Shown piece after piece: positions 1 through 4,557 of a stretch of 6,040 nt of DNA. The DNA comes from an uncultured bacterium (GTDB lineage: Bacteria > Patescibacteriota > Minisyncoccia > Phycocordibacterales > UBA9973): positions 1-6,040 of the forward strand of contig CALBMC010000035.1 in NCBI GenBank assembly GCA_937895685.1. The letters are read 5' to 3'. Position 1 is the stretch's first letter. Each line of letters begins with the position of its first letter. The position numbers and the translations under genes were made by a program. Below the pieces are notes generated by a model. It was not told where the DNA came from and did no database searches. It saw nothing but the letters and a program-made list of their open reading frames with translations.

Positions 1-49
1 ACGAGATACATTGGCGTGACTGGAGTTCAGACGTGTGCTCTTCCGATCT
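1..49. other. Illumina TruSeq-type (P7 side) adapter, not genomic
   Basis: Bases 16-49 read as the TruSeq index-side adapter (it begins GTGACTGGAGTTCAG and ends CTCTTCCGATCT at 49). Bases 1-7 (ACGAGAT) are the adjoining end of the P7 flow-cell sequence, and bases 8-15 (ACATTGGC) fill the 8-base index slot. Genomic sequence starts at 50. The adapter was left in the reads and assembled into the contig end. It adds false codons and a false stop to the gene at 51-605. Confidence 0.98.
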
Positions 50-50
50 G

Positions 51-605
51 GCCAAACGGGTCAGCAACATTCACTATTGGACTAATGAGGTCCAGTGAAG
101 CCGGATTTTCTCCATAACGGAAAAATCCATTTGCGGTTTCGTAAGAAGAAAATTCTTCGATGAAACCAACGAGTGTGGCCGTTGTGTTACCAATATGTTC
201 TGCGTAATACGTTTCAACTTCCGGCCCACTTGCAGCCATTGCGTACATAGTGAATTCTTCGATTTCCCCAAGTACCTCCGGGTCACCGTTTACCGAAGCC
301 GAAAATTGACATTCGTAGTCCTCGCCAACAGTAAGACCGAAAGCGGGGATTTCGAAATGATTTCCATGATCTCGTGTTGCAATCAGGGTTTCCGTTTCCA
401 AAAATGGGCCAGCGCCAGCAACACGGTAATAGCATTTAACTGCTACCGAATCATAGATTGCGAGATCATCAATGTTGTTTACGTGTCCGTGCATAAGCAC
501 GTTGTATGGCCCGTTGTGGTATGGACCATAGGTCACCACGTCAATCTGAGCGTGGATAAAAAACGGCATTGCGAATGCCAATAACGCAAAAAGCATTTTT
601 TTCAT
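51..605 (-). CDS. Secreted fibronectin-III-like domain protein, 3' end missing
   Basis: The product is probably exported and exposed at the cell surface; its function is unknown. Residues 1-20 form a classic signal peptide: a KK start, a hydrophobic core and an HAQ cleavage site. Residues about 22-122 look like one fibronectin-III-type beta sandwich, ending in the pattern Y.C.FSASVNG followed by G..EEFTMY. A second such domain starts near 128 with NTTATLVGFIEEF and FFRYG. Residue 185 (Gly, bases 51-53) is the last fully native one; the frame then runs into adapter, giving the artefactual tail QIGRAHV and a stop at 27-29. The real protein is therefore longer, perhaps with more repeats. The start at 605 fits the signal peptide and the promoter at 647-675, although no Shine-Dalgarno sequence precedes it. 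Its GC content is visibly higher than that of most neighbours. The domain assignment rests on pattern only. Confidence 0.8.
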
Positions 606-646
606 AATTTAATTGGTTTAAATGAACAGAATTTTTTACAAATTTC

Positions 647-675
647 ATAATAACACATTTAGGTCATTATGGCAA
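647..675 (-). promoter_or_regulatory. Sigma70-type promoter of the secreted protein gene
   Basis: On the minus strand there is TTGCCA (670-675), 17 bases, then TATTAT (647-652). Each box matches the consensus at 5 of 6 positions and the spacing is ideal. Transcription would start near 640, giving a leader of about 35 bases before the ATG at 605. Confidence 0.65.
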
Positions 676-716
676 GTATTATGTCCCCAACCGATTTTAA
701 TCACTATTACAAAAAC

Positions 717-742
717 AAAAAGCACGCCTTAGCGTGCTTTTT
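717..742. terminator. Rho-independent terminator, usable from both sides
   Basis: An 11-bp perfect stem (717-727 with 732-742) with core AGCACGC/GCGTGCT and a 4-base loop, flanked by A-runs on one side and T-runs on the other. It lies 16 bases after the stop codon of the minus-strand gene at 759-1430, whose transcript it should end. It separates that gene from the next promoter at 647-675. Confidence 0.9.
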
Positions 743-758
743 TTGTTAAAATCCCTTT

Positions 759-1430
759 CTAGTAGAAATTCAAAAAGACTGTATTCGTTTTAAATTCACT
801 AAGTGGTCCAAATCCTTCATTAAAGAACAAATCAGCCACCTCATCTGGTTGAGTTGTCCAGTTAATCGAATTTAGAAGAACCTGAGTTGTATGATCAGCT
901 TGAGCCGTTGCCACTACGGTCAAAGTAAACTCCTCTGTACTACCTTCATCAATCTCAAACTTTGCCAATCCTTCAACGGCTTCTCCATCTAGAGAGGCGG
1001 TAGATGTTAATGCACAAGATGTTGTATTTTTATTTTTATGAAGCATTGAATATTCAATTCCTTGACCAGGAATATTCGAGGCATTCTCTCTACAACTGTG
1101 GTCAATGTAAGCATCATCTCCGTGCGCTGTGATATTAAATACTATTGAAAATGTTCCCACTTGTCCCTCTCCAGGATCTCCCGCCGGTTCAAGTTCTATA
1201 TTAGTTGAAACCATTTCAACCTCAATAAAATCCTCTGCGCCACCTGGCATTACTTGTGGTTCATTAAATTCAGCCAAAAGTTCTGCTTGTGCATCTTTCA
1301 TAACCTTTCCTGATTGATCAAACCCTCTCGCTCCACCTGAAAAGAAAACGAAATATCCAAGGACTCCGACGGCTACAACTAACAGTATAATTTTTATCGA
1401 ACTATACTCTGGTTTGTTTAAAATACTCAT
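759..1430 (-). CDS. Membrane-anchored extracellular protein of unknown function
   Basis: I do not recognise a named family. The 223-residue product has a short polar N-terminus and one hydrophobic segment (about 12-30, IIKIILLVVAVGVLGYFVFF region), then a largely acidic ectodomain. Residues about 92-190 have the alternating pattern of a beta sandwich (GTFSIVFNITAHGDDAYI, later EEFTLTVVATA and VLLNSINWT), a layout common in Patescibacteria surface proteins (recollection of the group, not a database result). Two cysteines, C113 and C139, could form a disulfide outside the cell. The gene stands alone between two hairpin terminators and has its own promoter at 1467-1495. The ATG at 1430 is chosen because the membrane segment follows at once and the predicted transcript start is about 30 bases upstream. 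No Shine-Dalgarno sequence is seen. The stop is TAG. Confidence 0.85.
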   Translation of the reverse strand: MSILNKPEYSSIKIILLVVAVGVLGYFVFFSGGARGFDQSGKVMKDAQAELLAEFNEPQVMPGGAEDFIEVEMVSTNIELEPAGDPGEGQVGTFSIVFNITAHGDDAYIDHSCRENASNIPGQGIEYSMLHKNKNTTSCALTSTASLDGEAVEGLAKFEIDEGSTEEFTLTVVATAQADHTTQVLLNSINWTTQPDEVADLFFNEGFGPLSEFKTNTVFLNFY

Positions 1431-1466
1431 ATTAAAAAGTTATTTATTAAAAATACTGACCCTAAT

Positions 1467-1495
1467 ATTATACCACCCCCGATAACAAATATAAA
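1467..1495 (-). promoter_or_regulatory. Extended -10 promoter for the gene at 759-1430
   Basis: On the minus strand a perfect TATAAT (1467-1472) is preceded directly by TGG, which gives an extended -10 element. A weak -35 candidate, TTTATA (1490-1495), sits 17 bases upstream and overlaps the tail of the tRNA-Leu terminator. Predicted transcription start is near 1460. Confidence 0.65.
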
Positions 1496-1523
1496 ACAAC
1501 CCAGGTACTCTGGGTTGTTTTAT
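1491..1523. terminator. Rho-independent terminator after tRNA-Leu
   Basis: A perfect 13-bp inverted repeat (1491-1503 and 1511-1523, ATAAAACAACCCA and its complement) with a 7-base loop. The GC-rich core is flanked by T-rich sequence on either strand. It begins 6 bases past the 3' end of tRNA-Leu and closes the cluster that runs leftward from 3587. Confidence 0.9.
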
Positions 1524-1529
1524 ATTTTG

Positions 1530-1611
1530 TGCACGAGAGAGGACTTGAACCTCCAAGGATTGCTCCATACGAACCTCAATCGTACGCGTATACCAGTTCC
1601 GCCACTCGTGC
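1530..1611 (-). tRNA. tRNA-Leu (anticodon GAG)
   Basis: The 82-nt transcript folds as a class II tRNA. The acceptor stem GCACGAG pairs with CTCGTGC and the D-arm has the GCG/CGC stem. The anticodon stem TACGA/TCGTA closes the loop TTGAGGT, giving anticodon GAG for Leu codons CUU and CUC. A long variable arm (GGA-GCAA-TCC) follows, and a T-arm with TTCAAGT. The discriminator base is A, as expected for leucine. CCA is not encoded; the bases after the discriminator are CAAAA. There is no intron. It lies 10 bases after the stop codon of the LAGLIDADG gene and just before a strong terminator. Confidence 0.95.
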
Positions 1612-1621
1612 ATATTTTACT

Positions 1622-2299
1622 TTAATATTTACTTTGCTGTCTCCTTTCAATAAATAAGGCTTTATTTATTTTCTCTTTTTTCCTAGATAAACAAACAACG
1701 CGTGGATTATAATACATTTTATCTATAACTTGCAACGACTCCTTTTTGGCATATTTAAGTTGGAAAACTCCCCCACTGGCGGTCTTTGTTACATGACCAA
1801 AAATACCTAGCTTATCTTTTAATTTAGATCTTATCCAATCAATATGCTCTTTACTGGCTGATATAAATTCCAAATAAAACATATGACTAGATTTCCACCT
1901 TTTGTCCCAATAAGAATAAAATGTCCCGTCTCCATCAAATGACCCTCTTAAAAAATCAAAAAAATATTTGTCTGGTACTTTTAATATACCAATTGTTTTT
2001 GACTTTGCTGGAGTTATTCCAATAGATACTAAAAACTTAAAAAATAAAACGTCTCCAAACTGAACCCTGTATCCAAATCTTTCTTTGTCTTTTGAAAATG
2101 TTTTACCAATTTTTATATCCTTTATCCCCAAACACTTCTGAAAGTTCTCTATTTGTTCCATGTCTTTAGATGTAAAACATATATGTAAAGAGTCGTTATA
2201 TAAACATCCATCAGAAACAATAAGACCAATTGCATAAGCTAGATCTGTTGACCAATTTATTTTTACTTTCCCTTTTGGCTTTATTCCTCTTTTATCCAT
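1622..2299 (-). CDS. LAGLIDADG homing endonuclease, two-motif, free-standing
   Basis: A probable site-specific DNA endonuclease that spreads its own gene. The 225-residue protein carries two LAGLIDADG motifs, AYAIGLIVSDG (residues 21-31) and FLRGSFDGDG (116-125), with the catalytic-type acids D30 and D124 both present. It should therefore act as a monomer with a pseudo-twofold core. The second half (EFISASKEHIDWIRSKL, then GGVFQLKYAKKES) fits the beta-alpha layout of this family. The gene is AT-rich compared with rplS and the pseudouridine synthase. It sits exactly between a tRNA-Leu(GAG)-like remnant (2316-2338) and an intact tRNA-Leu(GAG), leaving only 10 bases before the tRNA and too little flanking sequence for a group I intron core. 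An upstream in-frame stop makes ATG 2299 the first possible start. No good ribosome site is visible. A TATAAT lies at 2340-2345 without a clear -35 box. Family assignment is firm; target site is inference. Confidence 0.93.
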   Translation of the reverse strand: MDKRGIKPKGKVKINWSTDLAYAIGLIVSDGCLYNDSLHICFTSKDMEQIENFQKCLGIKDIKIGKTFSKDKERFGYRVQFGDVLFFKFLVSIGITPAKSKTIGILKVPDKYFFDFLRGSFDGDGTFYSYWDKRWKSSHMFYLEFISASKEHIDWIRSKLKDKLGIFGHVTKTASGGVFQLKYAKKESLQVIDKMYYNPRVVCLSRKKEKINKALFIERRQQSKY

Positions 2300-2315
2300 T
2301 ACTACTAATTATAAA

Positions 2316-2338
2316 CCCTCAAGGTAATAGCGTCTACC
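2316..2338 (-). pseudogene. tRNA-Leu(GAG) D-arm and anticodon-arm remnant
   Basis: On the minus strand, GGTAGACGC (2330-2338) is the standard bacterial tRNA-Leu D-arm end. Two bases later follows TTACCTTGAGGG (2316-2327), which reads as a 5' anticodon stem plus a loop with anticodon GAG. The segment CCTTGAGG is shared with tRNA-Leu(GAG) of other bacteria as I remember it (E. coli leuU). The match then stops: neither the 3' half nor a convincing acceptor stem is present, so this is not a working tRNA. The same isoacceptor stands intact on the other side of the homing endonuclease. A chance match or a structured leader cannot be excluded. Confidence 0.45.
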
Positions 2339-2348
2339 TATTATACTC

Positions 2349-2380
2349 AACTAAAAATCCCCTTTCAGGGACTTTAGTTT
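2349..2380 (-). terminator. Probable terminator just after rplS
   Basis: On the minus strand, 3 bases after the rplS stop, the sequence forms a hairpin with core CCCT-GAA-AGGG followed by GATTTTT. The outer arms (AACTAAA and TTTAGTT) can extend the stem. It would reduce or stop transcription into the LAGLIDADG gene and tRNA-Leu. The T-run is short, so it may be leaky. Confidence 0.6.
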
Positions 2381-2383
2381 TTA

Positions 2384-2791
2384 TTATTCTTTTGAGTCTG
2401 CCACTTCTACTGTTTCTTCTTCCATTGCTCCTGCGTCTCCTGAAACAATCACAGTTTTCATTTTTCTCTTAACATCTCTGATTGCTTTGTCTCGGATGTA
2501 GTAAAGTTTTGATCTTCTTGTTCTTGATTTCTTTACAACTTCTATCTTATCTATAAGTGGAGAATATAGTTTGAAAATTCTTTCAACACCAACACCGCTA
2601 GCAACCTTTCTTATTGTGAATGTTGCTCCGATTTCTGTTCCGTGTTTTCTAGCAAGGACAATTCCTTCAAAAGCTTGAAGTCTTGTTTTTCCTTTATCCT
2701 CGATTTTTGACCAAACACGCAAAGTGTCCCCCGAATCAAAGACGAGTTTCTTTCTTTCTTCTATTTCTACTGGGCTAAATTTAATTGGCAT
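2384..2791 (-). CDS. rplS: 50S ribosomal protein L19
   Basis: A structural protein of the large ribosomal subunit, located at the 30S-50S interface. The 135-residue product has the family signature: GDTLRVWSKIEDKGKTRLQAFEGIVLARK (about 21-49), then FTIRKVASGVGVERIF (58-73) and SPLIDKIEVVKKSRTRRSKLYYIRDK (77-102). L19 is usually around 115 residues; the extra length is an acidic C-terminal tail after about residue 115 (GAMEEETVEVADSKE). The ATG at 2791 follows an AAGGA sequence, the only good Shine-Dalgarno site in the window. It lies 28 bases downstream of the pseudouridine synthase on the same strand, suggesting co-transcription. The trmD-rimM-rpsP neighbours found in many bacteria are not in this window. 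Confidence 0.97.
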   Translation of the reverse strand: MPIKFSPVEIEERKKLVFDSGDTLRVWSKIEDKGKTRLQAFEGIVLARKHGTEIGATFTIRKVASGVGVERIFKLYSPLIDKIEVVKKSRTRRSKLYYIRDKAIRDVKRKMKTVIVSGDAGAMEEETVEVADSKE

Positions 2792-2795
2792 AACG

Positions 2796-2800
2796 TCCTT
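2796..2800 (-). promoter_or_regulatory. Shine-Dalgarno site of rplS
   Basis: AAGGA on the minus strand, 4 bases before the ATG at 2791. The spacing is short but workable. It supports this start and stands out because the other starts in the window lack such a site. Confidence 0.7.
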
Positions 2801-2819
2801 TAAGTTAACATGTTTTCAG

Positions 2820-3587
2820 CTAGTTCGCAAGTCCTAGGGCTTTTTCAAAGTCTTCCGGATATGGGGCCAAAAAATGATACTTCTCCCCATCCAGGATAAA
2901 GTTTATCTCTCTGGCGTGAAGCGCCAACCTCTCAAACCCAAGAGCTTTTTCTCTCTTTGGTGCATAAATCGGGTCAGCAACGATTGGGTTATTCAAATGC
3001 TTCAAGTGAATTCGGAGCTGGTGAGTCCGACCGGTTTTTGGGAAAAGGCGCATGAAAGCATAATCTCCCCTCTCCACAGAACCTTTTTCTTTGTTGCTTT
3101 TCCCAATCTTCAAAATAGTTTCGTATTCAGTGAAGGCATCTCGCTCTTCTCCTCTTTTACCTTTGCCGGTTGCATAACGACGAATATCTCCTCGACTTCG
3201 AGCAATAGATTCGTTTACCGCCCCTTTGTCTTCTTTTGGCCAACCGTACGTAAATGCTTCATAAGTTTTTTTCATCTCACGATTCATAAAAAGATCTTTC
3301 AACTTCAAAAAAGTTTCTTGATTTTTTGCAATCACCAAAATACCAGAAGTGTCCTTGTCGAGACGATGAACAATCCCGGGACGAGGAATAGCTTTTAACT
3401 TCAAGCCACCAGCTTCAATGTTAAACGGTTCACCGACGTCTTTGATTTCCGGATAATTTTCCAAGACCCAGTCAGCTATCGTATACTCATCAGTTTTTCC
3501 ATCTCCGTGCACGGAAATACCAGCCGGTTTGTTAATAACCAGAAAGTTATTGTTTTCAAAAATTATTGGGATGTTTTTCACTTTCAT
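2820..3587 (-). CDS. RluA/RluD-family RNA pseudouridine synthase
   Basis: Converts uridine to pseudouridine in structured RNA, most likely ribosomal RNA. The 255-residue protein shows the family motifs in order: FLVINKPAGISVHGDG (15-30), RPGIVHRLDKDTSGILVIAKN (69-89) with the catalytic Asp at D77, the LKKTYEA-like MKKTYEAFTYG (105-115), PKTGRTHQLRIHLKHLNNPI (183-202) and RLALHA (220-225). An N-terminal S4 RNA-binding domain, present in RluD and RluC, is missing. The protein begins directly with the catalytic domain, as in shorter RluA-type enzymes. The exact target position cannot be read from the sequence. It precedes rplS by 28 bases, probably in one transcript. A terminator-like hairpin (3610-3636) lies 22 bases upstream of the ATG, so transcription either starts in the short gap or reads through. 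No Shine-Dalgarno sequence is seen. Stop is TAG. Confidence 0.95.
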   Translation of the reverse strand: MKVKNIPIIFENNNFLVINKPAGISVHGDGKTDEYTIADWVLENYPEIKDVGEPFNIEAGGLKLKAIPRPGIVHRLDKDTSGILVIAKNQETFLKLKDLFMNREMKKTYEAFTYGWPKEDKGAVNESIARSRGDIRRYATGKGKRGEERDAFTEYETILKIGKSNKEKGSVERGDYAFMRLFPKTGRTHQLRIHLKHLNNPIVADPIYAPKREKALGFERLALHAREINFILDGEKYHFLAPYPEDFEKALGLAN

Positions 3588-3595
3588 AACTATAT

Positions 3596-3636
3596 ACTAA
3601 AAATAAATATAGCCGAACCTTTTTGGGGTTCGGCTA
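3596..3636 (-). terminator. Hairpin terminator or attenuator upstream of the pseudouridine synthase
   Basis: A perfect 10-bp stem TAGCCGAACC/GGTTCGGCTA (3610-3619 with 3627-3636) with a 7-base loop, followed on the minus strand by the T-rich tail ATATTTATTTTTAG. It fits a terminator for the 64-residue gene, whose stop codon is about 73 bases earlier. Its closeness to the next start (22 bases) also allows an attenuator role. Confidence 0.75.
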
Positions 3637-3651
3637 CTTCCGTACGTTTTT

Positions 3652-3666
3652 ATCCCTTATAGGGAT
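3652..3666. repeat. Small inverted repeat between genes
   Basis: ATCCCT and AGGGAT separated by TAT form a short 6-bp hairpin in the gap between the 64-residue gene and the terminator. It lacks a T-run on the minus strand. Its role is unknown; it may only stabilise the RNA 3' end. Confidence 0.45.
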
Positions 3667-3709
3667 TTGAAATACCTCTTCATAATTGTTAAATTTATTG
3701 GTTTACAAA

Positions 3710-3904
3710 TTATTTTAGCTGGTGCACCTGGTGAGATGTTCTCCCACCATAGTAGCAGCTGATTTCTTCTTTTTTATTACCATGAGTTTTTAACAAACTC
3801 ATGGTTTCTTTTGAAACCTCATACTCCTCTTTGGGAGCCTGAGCTTCCTGGGTTGTAGAACTACCAACCAACTTGAAGTAACGTTTTCGTTTTTTCTTTG
3901 CCAT
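3710..3904 (-). CDS. Small basic protein of unknown function
   Basis: I do not recognise this 64-residue protein. It starts with a strongly basic stretch (MAKKKRKRYFK), then a polar middle (SSTTQEAQAPKEEYEV) and a helix-prone segment (SKETMSLLKTH), and ends with CYYGGRTSHQVHQLK. It has no signal peptide or membrane segment. The lysine/arginine-rich start suggests nucleic acid or ribosome contact, but it does not match the small ribosomal proteins I know (L32, L33, L34, S21). Support for a real gene comes from the near-consensus promoter at 3929-3956, which would give an 18-base leader, and a terminator downstream. It is a single-gene unit between the ClpP-like gene and the pseudouridine synthase. 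No Shine-Dalgarno sequence is visible. A perfect 11-bp inverted repeat lies inside the coding region (3779-3805). Confidence 0.7.
   Translation of the reverse strand: MAKKKRKRYFKLVGSSTTQEAQAPKEEYEVSKETMSLLKTHGNKKEEISCYYGGRTSHQVHQLK
3779..3805. repeat. Perfect inverted repeat inside a coding region
   Basis: ACCATGAGTTT (3779-3789) and AAACTCATGGT (3795-3805) form an 11-bp stem with a 5-base loop, within codons for TMSLLKTHG of the 64-residue protein. On the plus strand it is followed by TTTCTTTTG and could weakly terminate antisense transcription. On the minus strand the following bases are A-rich. Confidence 0.75.
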
Positions 3905-3928
3905 AAGAACAGTTTTGATTACTCTAAT

Positions 3929-3956
3929 AGTATAGCATATTGGTATATTTTGTCAA
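3929..3956 (-). promoter_or_regulatory. Strong sigma70-type promoter of the 64-residue gene
   Basis: A perfect TTGACA (3951-3956), 16 bases, then TATACT (3929-3934), directly preceded by TGC, which adds an extended -10. Predicted start near 3922, about 18 bases before the ATG at 3904. It begins 15 bases after the terminator of the ClpP-like gene. Confidence 0.85.
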
Positions 3957-3971
3957 GCTATTTTGGGTATT

Positions 3972-3993
3972 AAAAAACCCCTTTATTTAGGGG
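3972..3993 (-). terminator. Terminator overlapping the stop of the ClpP-like gene
   Basis: On the minus strand CCCCT-AAATAA-AGGGG is followed by TTTTTT. The first arm includes the last proline codon, and the stop codon TAA (3987-3989) begins in the stem and ends in the loop. A ribosome finishing translation would cover part of the hairpin. Confidence 0.8.
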
Positions 3994-4505
3994 ATAATTT
4001 CGTGAACAATACCAATTTCTTTCATTTCTTTGGCATGAAGAAGTTTTTCGTTAACCATCAGATCAAAAAAGACCTGGGGTTTAGTCTTATTGAAAGACCT
4101 TTCGGAAAGATATTTTGCCTTGGACCAATCTCCTGCATCACACTCCTTTTTTGTCATCCATTGATCTTTGGGTCCAGGAGTTTGAAGGTGCCATTGGAAA
4201 ATGGCTCTTTCTTTAGCAAAAACTTTCCTACTGGCAGGTAAAATTAATATTCCCGCTGAAGACACTTCTTCTTCTACAAGGAAATCTAATCCCAGCTTGA
4301 AACAATCTAGAAGATTTATCATTTTATGAGCAGAGCTTACAAGCCCTCCTCTTGTTCTAAAAGAAACAAGGGGGCAAGTTTTTTCTTTCTCGGCAATAAC
4401 AACGATACTTGCAAACAAAACAAGCATCGAATCATCTACCCTTTGTTTTACATTAAAAACAAGTGGCCTTCTAAGAAGAAGTTCTGTACTTATTGTGTTT
4501 GACAT
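3987..4505 (-). CDS. ClpP-like serine protease subunit
   Basis: Probably a member of the ClpP/crotonase fold, the barrel-forming peptidase that degrades unfolded proteins with an AAA+ partner. From ATG 4505 the protein has 172 residues. Visible ClpP-like features are: LLRRPLVFN near the N-terminus, VSFRTRGGLVSSAHKMINLL (47-66) in place of the SPGG-turn and helix, EEEVSSAGILILPASRKVFA (78-97) with S83 at the nucleophile position, AIFQWH (101-106) with H106 at the histidine position, and AKEMKEIGIVHEI near the end. The Ser-His spacing (23) is close to that of E. coli ClpP (25). The third triad residue is unclear: D148 is in the region but does not align simply. The frame is open to an ATG at 4535, but the promoter predicts transcription from about 4517, so 4505 is the start used. 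It is shorter than typical ClpP (near 200), and no Clp ATPase is in the window. Confidence 0.7.
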   Translation of the reverse strand: MSNTISTELLLRRPLVFNVKQRVDDSMLVLFASIVVIAEKEKTCPLVSFRTRGGLVSSAHKMINLLDCFKLGLDFLVEEEVSSAGILILPASRKVFAKERAIFQWHLQTPGPKDQWMTKKECDAGDWSKAKYLSERSFNKTKPQVFFDLMVNEKLLHAKEMKEIGIVHEIIP

Positions 4506-4528
4506 TAAATAAACTTTTCTGATATAAT
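4499..4528 (+). promoter_or_regulatory. Rightward half of a symmetrical divergent promoter
   Basis: On the plus strand a perfect TTGACA (4499-4504), 18 bases, then a perfect TATAAT (4523-4528) preceded by TGA (extended -10). Predicted start near 4535, about 23 bases before the ATG at 4558. A second TATAAT at 4538-4543 has no -35 partner. The -35 boxes lie in a 9-bp inverted repeat, TTGACATTA (4499-4507) and TAATGTCAA (4543-4551). Confidence 0.8.
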
Positions 4529-4551
4529 ATAACATATTATAATAATGTCAA
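4524..4551 (-). promoter_or_regulatory. Leftward half of a symmetrical divergent promoter
   Basis: On the minus strand a perfect TTGACA (4546-4551), 16 bases, then TATTAT (4524-4529). Predicted start near 4517, giving a leader of about 12 bases to the ClpP-like ATG at 4505. Its -10 box shares five bases with the rightward -10 box. Confidence 0.8.
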
Positions 4552-4557
4552 GAACTT

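Noticed and set aside
195..584. Long plus-strand reading frame opposite the secreted protein gene.
   Set aside because: It is the shadow of a gene with a clear signal peptide and promoter; its own translation shows no motif.
1612..2345. Group I intron in tRNA-Leu carrying the LAGLIDADG gene.
   Set aside because: The tRNA-Leu is complete without an intron, and only about 10 and 30 bases flank the reading frame, too few for the catalytic core.
2874..3398. Long plus-strand reading frame opposite the pseudouridine synthase.
   Set aside because: The minus strand has all catalytic motifs of the family; the plus frame is a composition shadow.
3769..3805. Programmed frameshift at the AAAAAAG run next to the hairpin in the 64-residue gene.
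   Set aside because: The run is in the wrong phase for a -1 slip, and the hairpin lies upstream rather than downstream of it.
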